Shown in pieces: positions 1 through 6,758 of a stretch of DNA of 33,274 nucleotides. The notes under the pieces were generated by a model. That model was not told the origin of the DNA and made no database searches. It was given only the letters and a program-made list of their open reading frames with translations. Within the stretch, counting starts at the first letter, position 1. Each line of letters opens with the position of its first letter. This DNA comes from JAICIG01 sp035532215. Lineage in GTDB: Bacteria > Planctomycetota > Planctomycetia > Pirellulales > JAICIG01. The stretch is from contig DATKRK010000233.1 of the NCBI GenBank assembly GCA_035532215.1, forward strand, positions 1 to 33,274, in the 5' to 3' direction. The position numbers and the translations under genes were made by a program.

Positions 1-73
1 CTTCGAGTTCCTTCGTGCGGCGGTCCAGCCGTTCGCAGTTCGCGCATTCGTGTTTCTTCTCGGGCTCCACCAT
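1..73 (-). CDS. IS66-type transposase, N-terminal fragment (runs off window)
   Basis: Only the first 24 codons are inside the window; the gene continues beyond base 1. The visible peptide starts MVEPEKKHECANCERLDRRT and goes on into a charged heptad-like stretch (KELE). A CxxC knuckle followed by a coiled coil opening is the usual beginning of IS66 transposases, where the helix mediates oligomerisation. An in-frame TAG lies a few codons upstream of the ATG at 73, so this start is fixed. It diverges from the nuclease-like gene on the plus strand, which looks truncated, so an insertion may have cut that gene. With so little sequence, another zinc-knuckle coiled-coil protein is possible. Confidence 0.45.
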   Translation of the reverse strand, partial: MVEPEKKHECANCERLDRRTKELE

Positions 74-185
74 GACGGCAAAACCCTAATCAATCGCCGC
101 AAAACTACCAAGATCAGTTCAAAACCCGTGAACGCTTACCCACGCGGAGCCACACGATCGCCGTCTGTCTGCATGGTACAGGCAC

Positions 186-929
186 TTGGAAGGCGTTGCT
201 CACCTCTGTGGAGGCGACCAACCGAGTGCTCTTGAAGCCTTCACGGACGCTTCTCTTCAACGGAAAGAGTTGGGCCGCCCGTCGGAGAAGCGGGACAAGA
301 TGTTCAAGCCACCAACGGCTGACTCAATTGGCTTCCAAAGCCGCAAGCTTGCCGCTGCGTACCGCAAGAAGCGAGTCAACATGCTGGCGGAAATCCAGGC
401 ACTACAGGCAAACCTGAAATACGGCCCCGATACCAACAAAGCCGAAGATGCAATGTGCTCGCTTGGGGAACTATTGGGCCTCGATTCAAGCAGACCGGAC
501 GCGTCGATCGGAACCGGCCCAGACAATCTCTGGTGCGGCGAGGGGGAGGTCGAAGCGTGGGGGTTTGACTTAAAGACGGGTAAGGAGCCGGAGTCCGAAT
601 ATACAAAAAGCGAGATCGGGCAGGCGCACGACCACATGAATTGGCTTCGATCTGAGAAGCAAGGCAAAAAGATCAAGGTGTCAATTGTTGGCCGGGAATT
701 GATAGTTTCTGACCGAGCTAATCCTGATCCAGTGCTCGATGTCATTGAGCTTAGCGGACTCCAAGAAATTGCAGAGAATGTTGAAAAGCTATTTCAGTCA
801 GTCGACGCAGGTGACAAGAGCAACTTAGAAGATTCATTCGAGGGCTGGCTGAGGCATTACGGGCTAACCTGGCCGATTTGCGTTTTGGCACTCCCAAGTA
901 AGCGCGCGCTTGACTTGAAGGTGAAGTAA
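186..929 (+). CDS. PD-(D/E)XK nuclease-like protein, probable C-terminal remnant of a larger gene
   Basis: The middle of the protein has a PD-(D/E)XK-like pattern: GPD at residues 111-113, the D-L-K triad at 128-130 and a QxxxHMxW helix beginning at Q146. This suggests a Mg-dependent DNA nuclease fold, of the kind found as an accessory C-terminal domain on large helicase/restriction-type proteins. The first 30 residues resemble a single TPR-like helical hairpin and readable frame extends back to 132, where an in-frame TGA (129-131) and TAA (87-89) stop it. That is what the tail of a broken larger protein would look like. Start is uncertain: TTG at 186 or ATG at 300 (MFKPP). It ends 20 bases before hsdM and could be co-transcribed with it. 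No full-length family name can be given. Confidence 0.55.
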   Translation: MEGVAHLCGGDQPSALEAFTDASLQRKELGRPSEKRDKMFKPPTADSIGFQSRKLAAAYRKKRVNMLAEIQALQANLKYGPDTNKAEDAMCSLGELLGLDSSRPDASIGTGPDNLWCGEGEVEAWGFDLKTGKEPESEYTKSEIGQAHDHMNWLRSEKQGKKIKVSIVGRELIVSDRANPDPVLDVIELSGLQEIAENVEKLFQSVDAGDKSNLEDSFEGWLRHYGLTWPICVLALPSKRALDLKVK

Positions 930-949
930 GATCGCAGGCAAAAGTCCGC

Positions 950-2416
950 ATGAGCACCGCATCCCAACAGATCGTCAACAAAGCCTGGAACTTCGCCCAC
1001 GTCCTGCGCGACGACGGGCTGTCGTACATGGCCTACACGGAGCAGATCACTTTTCTGCTGTTCCTGAAGATGGCCCACGAGCAGACCAAGCCGCCGTACA
1101 ACCGCCCGCCGATCGTGCCGGCCAAATACGGCTGGGAAAGCCTGCTGAAGCGCGAAGGCGACGAACTCGAAGCCCACTATCGGCACATTCTCGAAGAACT
1201 CGGCAAGCAGCCCGGCATGCTGGGCGAAATCTTCAAGAAGGCCCGGCCAGAAATCCAAAACCCGGCCACGTTGCGCCGGCTGATCGTGGACCTGATCGAC
1301 GTCGAAAAGTGGTCGTCGATGGACGCCGACGTGAAGGGCGACATCTACGAAGGACTGCTGGCCAAGAGCGCCGCCGAGAGCCCCAAGGGCGCCGGGCAAT
1401 ACTTCACGCCGCGGGAACTCATCAAAGGCATCGTCGATTGCGTGCGGCCGACCGCCGACGACACGGTCTGCGATCCGGCGGCCGGCACCGGCGGCTTTCT
1501 GCTGGCCGCATACGATTACGTCGTAAAGCACCAAGGCAAGACGCTCGACAAGGATCAGAAAAAGCACTTGCGCAAGAAGTTCGTGAAGGGCCAGGAACTG
1601 GTGCCGAACACGGCCCGGCTCTGCATTATGAACCTTTACCTGCACGGCATCGACGCCGACCCGTGCCCGATCAAGTCGGGCGTTGACAGCCTGGCGAGCG
1701 ATCCCGGCGAGCGGTTCAGCGTGGTCCTGACCAATCCGCCCTTCGGCAAGAAAAGTAGCATCGCCATCGTCAACGAGTCGGGCGACCTGGAAAAAGAGGA
1801 TCAGTCCTACGAGCGGCAGGATTTCTGGACGTCGACCAAAAACAAGCAGTTGAACTTCCTTCAGCACGTCAAGACGCTGCTGAAGATCAACGGCCGCTGC
1901 GCGATCGTCGTGCCCGACAACGTGCTGTTCGAAGGCGGCGCCGGCGAAACCGTCCGCCGCAACCTGCTGAAACAGTGCGACGTCCATACGCTCTTGCGAC
2001 TGCCGACCGGCATCTTTTACGCCCAAGGCGTGAAGGCCAACGTGCTATTCTTCGACGCCAAGCCTGCCCAGGAGAAGCCCTGGACCAAGACGCTGTGGGT
2101 CTACGATCTGCGGACCAACATGCACTTCACGCAGAAGACCAAGTCGCTTCAGCGGTCGGACCTGGACGACTTCGTGGCCTGCTACAAGCCCGAAAACCGC
2201 CATCGCCGAAAAGCTGGCGAGCGCTGGCGCCCATTCAACTACGAAGAGTTGATGAAACGCGACAAGGCGAATCTCGACATCTTCTGGCTCAAAGACAAGA
2301 GCCTCGAAGACTCCGACGACCTGCCCGAGCCCGACGTGCTGGCGCAGGAGATCGCGGATGATTTGCAGACGGCATTGGAGCAGTTTACCGCGATTGCGGA
2401 AAAGCTGAGGGGGTAG
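950..2416 (+). CDS. hsdM: Type I restriction-modification methylase subunit HsdM
   Basis: HsdM is the N6-adenine DNA methyltransferase subunit of type I restriction systems. It uses S-adenosylmethionine and normally works as HsdM2HsdS1, with HsdS giving the target sequence. The N-terminal helical domain (about residues 1-140) and the N6-methylase domain are both present. The SAM-binding motif DPAAGTGGF is at residues 175-183 and the catalytic NPPF at 262-265, with the typical GQYFTPRELI segment just before motif I. At 488 residues it is full length for the family. What is odd is the context: no HsdS follows and no HsdR is seen; the next gene downstream is on the other strand. It may be an orphan, or its partners may lie outside the window or have been lost. 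Confidence 0.93.
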   Translation: MSTASQQIVNKAWNFAHVLRDDGLSYMAYTEQITFLLFLKMAHEQTKPPYNRPPIVPAKYGWESLLKREGDELEAHYRHILEELGKQPGMLGEIFKKARPEIQNPATLRRLIVDLIDVEKWSSMDADVKGDIYEGLLAKSAAESPKGAGQYFTPRELIKGIVDCVRPTADDTVCDPAAGTGGFLLAAYDYVVKHQGKTLDKDQKKHLRKKFVKGQELVPNTARLCIMNLYLHGIDADPCPIKSGVDSLASDPGERFSVVLTNPPFGKKSSIAIVNESGDLEKEDQSYERQDFWTSTKNKQLNFLQHVKTLLKINGRCAIVVPDNVLFEGGAGETVRRNLLKQCDVHTLLRLPTGIFYAQGVKANVLFFDAKPAQEKPWTKTLWVYDLRTNMHFTQKTKSLQRSDLDDFVACYKPENRHRRKAGERWRPFNYEELMKRDKANLDIFWLKDKSLEDSDDLPEPDVLAQEIADDLQTALEQFTAIAEKLRG

Positions 2417-2474
2417 CAGCCTCCGCGTCCTCTTGGCACATTGGACCGCCAGCAACTTTGCACGTAGAGAGGAA

Positions 2475-2494
2475 TGGACTATCCTTTTAGTCCA
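2475..2494. terminator. Possible hairpin downstream of hsdM
   Basis: A perfect 7-bp stem (TGGACTA / TAGTCCA) with a 6-base loop sits about 60 bases after the hsdM stop. No T-tract follows, so a role in termination is only a guess. The rest of 2417-2638 shows no gene and no trace of hsdS. Confidence 0.2.
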
Positions 2495-2638
2495 AGCGGG
2501 ACAGGAAGTATTACCAGCATCAGATCGAGTCACATGGCGAAACGAGAGTTTTCGGCGCGCGGCTTGTGAGCCCTTCGCTCTCGCGCCGAGCTAGTTTTCC
2601 GAGCCCTGAAGCGTACTTTGCAAGCGACTCAATTGAAG

Positions 2639-3262
2639 TTAGGCGCCGGCCCGCGGTTTGGGTTCAAGACTTCTCAGCACGCCGATAAGCTTTGCTGCCG
2701 ATTCGGCGAATTCCATGACCGGAACTGCCATGCGAGGGTCTGGCTTCCACGGGCGGCGATGAGCTTCTCTAGCCGTGTCGTCCAGAATTTGCACTAATCT
2801 GAACGCGGATTCTGGCAGAATCCCCTTTATCAATAGCTCATGGGCGACAATGATCGGCGGAAAGTTGAATTGGTGGATTTCGGTCCCGAAACGAACGCAG
2901 GTATTGCGGAGTTCCTTTTCTACTTCCCGCCAGGCAAACCAGACCGCTTCAAGAGGATTTGAAGCTGCTAGGTTCAAGAAAAGCCCTTGCAGCCATCGAT
3001 AGGGATCAATCACCTCGGGCGGCTCGCCGCCAATCAACTCCGGTTGTGGCAAATCTGCGGCGGCGGCCTTCGCCTCCTCAGCACGCTCGCGGAGATTGAG
3101 CTTGAGCCCCATGAAGTCGAACGCGGCGAGATTTTCTAGCAGACTGATAATCTGCGTGCGAAAAAACCAAAGGAACGCGAACGCAAACGCGGGCCACGCA
3201 AGAGCCCCAACCAACGCGACAAACGATTCAGCTAAAGCAGCTACGAATTGCATCCGATCCAT
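2639..3262 (-). CDS. Hypothetical membrane-anchored protein
   Basis: Not recognised. The protein has 207 residues if it starts at the ATG at 3262 (MDRMQF), which has GGAAGG four bases upstream; an ATG at 3280 in the same frame lacks such a site. Residues 4-34 are strongly hydrophobic (VALVGALAWPAFAFAFLWFF), giving one or two membrane segments at the N-terminus. They are followed by an acidic/alanine-rich helical linker (LRERAEEAKAAAADL) and a mixed, probably helical, cytoplasmic-looking domain. It is convergent with hsdM, so it is not part of the same transcript. A role cannot be assigned; an anchor for a soluble effector domain is one possibility in this accessory setting. Confidence 0.7.
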   Translation of the reverse strand: MDRMQFVAALAESFVALVGALAWPAFAFAFLWFFRTQIISLLENLAAFDFMGLKLNLRERAEEAKAAAADLPQPELIGGEPPEVIDPYRWLQGLFLNLAASNPLEAVWFAWREVEKELRNTCVRFGTEIHQFNFPPIIVAHELLIKGILPESAFRLVQILDDTAREAHRRPWKPDPRMAVPVMEFAESAAKLIGVLRSLEPKPRAGA

Positions 3263-3420
3263 AGACCCTTCCCTATGCAAAGCGATTCGGTTGCCCTTTC
3301 CGAACCTTGGAGGCTGGCCAACGAAAAGCCCGCACGGATGGGCAGGTATCCACGCGGGCCGGGTGTTCCACCAGCCCGAGGGCCGGCGTGCGCATCAGTC
3401 TATCGAAGCAGCAGTCGATT

Positions 3421-3798
3421 TCAAGGAAGCTGATTGGAGAAGACTAGGCCACGGGGCGTATCGTCGTGGTTCATCAATACTTCGTGAAGATAAAGGACAT
3501 CAATGCGCCTGCCATTCAGCGAGACAGTCATCGGCGAGTTGTCGTCCTCGTTCGATTCACCCAAAGCATCCGCCAACGCATCGATTTGGTCATCGCTTAG
3601 AGCATCGAATTCGATTTCAATTCTAACGCTCTCGGGCAAGGCGTTCGGCACCTCGTAGCGGCCCTGCCTGTTGTTGGACTCAAGCCGGAATATCCTCGTC
3701 CCGCTCTCGGTCCAATTTGCTCGTGTCTTGAATCCGCCGATTTCGACAAGGCCGGAAATCGGCGGTTCCTTGTATGTCCGCAATTCTCTTTCCGTCAT
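3421..3798 (-). CDS. Hypothetical protein, 125 residues
   Basis: Not recognised. The start ATG at 3798 has a good ribosome site (AGGGAGG, eight bases upstream). The peptide is acidic, soluble-looking and without a signal peptide. It has a run rich in D, E and N in the middle (DALSDDQIDALADALGESNE) and a basic/hydrophobic end. The amino-acid composition and ribosome site argue that it is a real gene. It lies between the membrane protein gene and the sigma-factor pair, all on the minus strand, with 201 bases to the sigma gene, so separate transcription is likely. Confidence 0.6.
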   Translation of the reverse strand: MTERELRTYKEPPISGLVEIGGFKTRANWTESGTRIFRLESNNRQGRYEVPNALPESVRIEIEFDALSDDQIDALADALGESNEDDNSPMTVSLNGRRIDVLYLHEVLMNHDDTPRGLVFSNQLP

Positions 3799-3948
3799 CG
3801 CGTCTGCCTCCCTGGCTCGGGGCCGCCACAGCCGCGATGTTCAGCAGCAAGGCGGCAGGGCTGAATTGAAAGGGTGATTTCTCCATGCCGTCAGCCTAGC
3901 GGGCCGCCACGGGCGACGGCAAGAGAAAGTGGCACCCGCCAGCGCAAC

Positions 3949-3978
3949 AAAAAAGCCGCGATCCGAAGCCAGGGCGGC
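3949..3978 (-). terminator. Probable intrinsic terminator of the sigma-factor operon
   Basis: Read on the minus strand, a GCCGC/GCGGC stem with a 14-base loop is followed at once by six T residues. It begins about 20 bases after the sigma-factor stop codon, the right place for a rho-independent terminator. The stem is short, so efficiency is uncertain. Confidence 0.45.
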
Positions 3979-3999
3979 CCACGCCGCAGAACCAACAAG

Positions 4000-4434
4000 C
4001 TAGGCCGCCAGAATCTTCCGCAGCCGGCGCAAGCCGTTCTGCGCCCGATAGTGCAACGTCATCGTCGGACAGCCCAGCATTTTCGCCGCTTCGTTAAGCG
4101 TGCGGACGGCTACCGCCATGTCGTCCGGCAGCCGGCTGATGGCCGCAGCCAAGTCGGGCGGGTCCGGCGGATCGTCTGGCGCCTCGGGCTCGTCGCTCTC
4201 GTGCAGCGTCAATAGCTTTGGCCGCCGGAAGTGGTCGATCATCACCGATCGGCAAATTCGGTACGGCCAGGCCCCGACCGTGCCGCGGGCCGGATCGTAG
4301 GACGCTCGGCGTTTCCATGCTTTTGCCCAAACGTTGGCCACGACGTCGGCCCCATCCTGGCAGCCCAGGCGGTCGATGGCGATAGCGAGCAAGCGGGTAT
4401 GGTGCTCGGCATAAGCTGCATCAAAGTCAAGCAT
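4000..4434 (-). CDS. Small ECF-like RNA polymerase sigma factor
   Basis: A 144-residue protein with the two conserved helical domains of ECF sigma factors, which direct RNA polymerase to special promoters. Region 2 covers about residues 5-70, with the core-binding/-10 recognition segment around VWAKAWKRRASYDPARGTVG and WPYRICRSVMIDHFRR. A proline/aspartate-rich linker (about 80-95) leads to region 4 (about 97-144), ending in a helix-turn-helix (NEAAKMLGCPTMTLHYRAQNG followed by basic residues). It is shorter than most ECF factors (about 160-200 residues). The segment before the helix-turn-helix is compressed, so region 4 may be partly degenerate. Its start overlaps the upstream gene by eight bases, implying translational coupling. 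Confidence 0.75.
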   Translation of the reverse strand: MLDFDAAYAEHHTRLLAIAIDRLGCQDGADVVANVWAKAWKRRASYDPARGTVGAWPYRICRSVMIDHFRRPKLLTLHESDEPEAPDDPPDPPDLAAAISRLPDDMAVAVRTLNEAAKMLGCPTMTLHYRAQNGLRRLRKILAA

Positions 4435-4654
4435 CGGCGTAGACCTCCGTCAGCAAGGCCCCAGCCAGCCCCAGCCAGTCGACGCCGAGCGTCGACGGCG
4501 ACAACAGGCGAGCTTTCAGCAGTTGGGCCAGGTGACATGGTGACACGGCCCACAAAATTTCATCGCCGAGCGATTTTCGATCGCGGGCGTTGGGGCGGTT
4601 GGCCTGGCGGTAGGCGTTCAGGCAGTGGCGGAGTAGAGCGGCTTGCGGGTTCAC
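4427..4654 (-). CDS. Hypothetical 75-residue protein coupled to the sigma factor
   Basis: Not recognised. I chose the GTG at 4654 (protein beginning NPQAALLRHCLNAYRQANRP after the initiator) because GAGG stands eight bases before it. A longer version from 4708 is open but has no comparable site. The protein is small, soluble-looking and mostly helical, with a hydrophobic helix near the end (VDWLGLAGALLTEVYADA). Its last codons overlap the sigma-factor start (ATGCTTGA), a layout that usually means the two products act together. An anti-sigma or accessory role is an inference only; there is no membrane segment or zinc motif to support a classical anti-sigma. Confidence 0.6.
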   Translation of the reverse strand: MNPQAALLRHCLNAYRQANRPNARDRKSLGDEILWAVSPCHLAQLLKARLLSPSTLGVDWLGLAGALLTEVYADA

Positions 4655-4798
4655 AGTTGCATCCTCAAAGTAGTTTGATCGTTGACTACTCCAAGCATGC
4701 GTCGCCACGCGCTGGCGCCAAGCAAAAGCGTGGCCTTGGATGCCGAATTTGAAAATCGCGGCGACGGAGGGAGGAATGGCGACGATTGGAGGGGCGAC

Positions 4799-4822
4799 TT
4801 GTTATTTCCCAGGAAATAACAA
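4799..4822. promoter_or_regulatory. 24-bp palindrome, candidate operator
   Basis: Two perfect 11-base arms (TTGTTATTTCC / GGAAATAACAA) separated by two bases. It is AT-rich in a GC-rich setting and lies about 145 bases upstream of the start of the sigma-factor pair and about 100 bases from the tRNA gene. It is not followed by a T-tract. The shape suits a dimeric regulator or a site-specific recombinase. Confidence 0.5.
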
Positions 4823-4886
4823 CTGCCTATTTTTGCCGTAAGTTCAATAAAATAGTCGAAAATCAGCGGGAAGACTGCGCAAAATA

Positions 4887-4919
4887 AAACCCTTGCAACT
4901 CTTTTAGTTGCAAGGGTTT
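4887..4919 (-). terminator. Intrinsic terminator of tRNA-Val
   Basis: A perfect 14-bp stem with a 5-base loop. On the minus strand it is followed by a T-rich tract (complement of 4881-4886). It starts two bases after the tRNA discriminator base, so it terminates the tRNA transcript and also separates it from the accessory genes. Confidence 0.85.
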
Positions 4920-4920
4920 A

Positions 4921-4994
4921 TGGGCGGCACAGGACTCGAACCTGTGACTTCTACCGTGTGAGGATAGCGCTCTAACCAACTGAGCTAGCCGCCC
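4921..4994 (-). tRNA. tRNA-Val (anticodon CAC)
   Basis: A full cloverleaf can be drawn on the minus strand. The acceptor stem is GGGCGGC/GCCGCCC, the D arm is GCTC...GAGC, and the anticodon stem is CTATC/GGTAG around the loop CTCACAC, giving CAC. The T arm is ACAGG/CCTGT with TTCGAGT in its loop. The discriminator is A and no CCA is encoded. Its 3' end points towards the accessory genes at lower coordinates. Confidence 0.95.
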
Positions 4995-5313
4995 TGATGT
5001 ATATTTGCAGCCTTGATCTCCGGGAATTGCGCTCGCCTCGGAGGCACGCGACTGAAACTTGGCGCCGATTCCGCCGCTTTGGCAGGGCGGAACGACCTCG
5101 GCGAAGGCAATTCCCACAGGTTCGAGATTCTAGCAAAACCTCGATTGCCGGGAAATCCCCTCAAACGCGAGCGACATGGCGAAGCGAAACACGCCCAGCC
5201 AGTCGCGATATGCGCCCTTTGGCATCGACGCCCTCAAGGTTTTCGTATACGAACACGCACTGCGGAGCTTGCAAATTCCCTCGCAGCCAACCGACATGCC
5301 GATCGCGTGCGGG
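4995..5313. other. Intergenic region between tRNA-Val and the DUF1501 gene
   Basis: No convincing gene. It must contain the tRNA promoter (minus strand) and the 3' end region of the DUF1501 transcript. I see no strong hairpin or canonical promoter box. A 64-codon frame at 5176-5370 has no supporting evidence and overlaps the DUF1501 gene. Confidence 0.5.
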
Positions 5314-6549
5314 TCAATTTCTGGGCGTCTCGGCGGCGTTTTTTCTACGGTCGCCGGCTACGGCGGCTAAGATCGGCAGGGGCTCGAATGAGCCTGCCAG
5401 CACGGTCGCGGGTTCGAGGGCCAGCCAATCGCGCAGGATCGCGGCGTAGACGCGGCGAAAGTCGACCGACATTTTTAAGTCGCCTTGGTCCAAATCGAGC
5501 AAGCGAGGGGCGACGCCGTGCAAGCCCGATCGCACGCTGCCGCCAGCCAGGAACATGGGCGCCGCCGTGCCGTGATCGGCGCCGGCCGAAGCGTTCTCGG
5601 CCACGCGGCGGCCGAACTCGCTGAAGGTCATCACCAGCACGCGTTCGGCCAGCCTGCTATCCGACAGATCGTCGAGAAACGCCTTCAAAGCCCGGCTGAG
5701 TTCGCTCAGCAATCGGCCGTGCGTCGGCAGTTGGACCGCATGCGTATCATAGCCGGCCTGCACGGCGTAGTAGACCCGCGTCGGCAAATCGGCCTCGATC
5801 AGCCGGGCAATGGTGCTGAGCTGCTCGGCCAACGGGCTCGCCGGATAGTTCGACTTCGCCCGCTGTCGCGCGACCGCGGCGTTGACGGCGTCGGCCGTGG
5901 CATAGGTTTCGAGCGTCAAGCGGCGAATAAAACCTTCCAGATCGTCGTCCGTCGGTTCGCAGGCGACCTCGATGCGCGCGGCGTCGTTTGGCGCCTTCAG
6001 TTCGTCGAGCCGTGAAAAACTGCCGGTGATCGACCGTCGACCGACGAGCGCAATGGGCAGCGCGCCGTCGCCGACGAGCAGCGAGGCAGGGCCGCCTTGC
6101 GGCAGCGGCGATTGGTCGAGCGCGCGGCCCAGCCAGCCGTAGCTCTTGTGCTCGGTTCGATCGAAGCGGGCCGTGTGCCAGATGGCCATGCTCACGTCGT
6201 GCGAGCGGTTGGGATTCGGGTAGCCCACGCCTTGCACGATGGCCAGCCGCCCGTTGTCGAACAGTTCCGCCATCGCCTTCATCGCCGGGTGCAGCGCCGC
6301 TTCGTCGCCGAGCTTGTGCAGTTGATCCTGCTTCAGCCGCAGTTGGTTGCGATGTTTGGCGTAGCCTTCGTCGCGATACGGTACGACGGTATTGACGCCG
6401 TCGTTGCCGCCGTCGAGCTGAATGACAACCAGCACGCGGTCGTCGGGCTTCGCCTCGGCGGCCCTTGCCAGCCGGGCCAGGAAGCCGGGCACGGTTGGAG
6501 CCAAGGCGAGCAACGACGAGCGTTTGAGCAAGTTGCGGCGAGTGAGCAT
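5314..6549 (-). CDS. DUF1501 family protein, Tat-exported
   Basis: DUF1501 proteins are alkaline-phosphatase/sulfatase-superfamily relatives of unknown substrate that are greatly expanded in planctomycetes. The N-terminus is a twin-arginine signal (MLTRRNLLKRSSLLALAPTV, cleavage probably after LARAAEA), so the folded protein is exported. Family hallmarks are visible: VVIQLDGGNDGVNTVVPY near residue 41, the SHDVSMAIWHTA block, a TFSEFGRRV motif and a DHGTAAPMFLAGG motif in the C-terminal half. At 411 residues it is normal for the family. It lies 209 bases downstream of a DUF1800 gene on the same strand, the standard pairing of these two families, and the two products are thought to act together. 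The reaction is unknown. Confidence 0.92.
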   Translation of the reverse strand: MLTRRNLLKRSSLLALAPTVPGFLARLARAAEAKPDDRVLVVIQLDGGNDGVNTVVPYRDEGYAKHRNQLRLKQDQLHKLGDEAALHPAMKAMAELFDNGRLAIVQGVGYPNPNRSHDVSMAIWHTARFDRTEHKSYGWLGRALDQSPLPQGGPASLLVGDGALPIALVGRRSITGSFSRLDELKAPNDAARIEVACEPTDDDLEGFIRRLTLETYATADAVNAAVARQRAKSNYPASPLAEQLSTIARLIEADLPTRVYYAVQAGYDTHAVQLPTHGRLLSELSRALKAFLDDLSDSRLAERVLVMTFSEFGRRVAENASAGADHGTAAPMFLAGGSVRSGLHGVAPRLLDLDQGDLKMSVDFRRVYAAILRDWLALEPATVLAGSFEPLPILAAVAGDRRKNAAETPRN

Positions 6550-6645
6550 GGTTGGGGTGTGATTCGCGGTTGGAGGTTGGTGGGGAAAACGGCTTCAGGC
6601 GTCAGGAACGACGATATGCGATGCAAAGCGGCGACGGTCTTCCTG

Positions 6646-6679
6646 CCTCTCCCTCTGGGAGAGGGCCGGGGTGAGGGCC
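6646..6679. repeat. Dispersed hairpin repeat (CTCTCCC...GGGAGAGGG type)
   Basis: The core CCTCTCCCTCTGGGAGAGG forms a tight hairpin, followed by CCGGGGTGAGGG. I recognise this as a common intergenic repeat in many GC-rich bacteria. It sits in the 209-base gap between the DUF1800 and DUF1501 genes, next to a low-complexity run of degenerate TTCCGA/TTCGAT units (about 6698-6762). Confidence 0.75.
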
Positions 6680-6758
6680 GACGGTGTGAACATAGTCTCT
6701 TCCGAATTCGAGATTTCCGACTTTCGATTTTGGATTCCCGACCTCCGACTTCCGATAT

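Noticed and set aside
857..2026. 389-codon minus-strand frame
   Set aside because: Antisense shadow of hsdM; the plus-strand frame has all methylase motifs.
5176..5370. 64-codon plus-strand frame between tRNA-Val and the DUF1501 gene
   Set aside because: Overlaps the end of the DUF1501 gene, has only a weak ribosome site and no motif.
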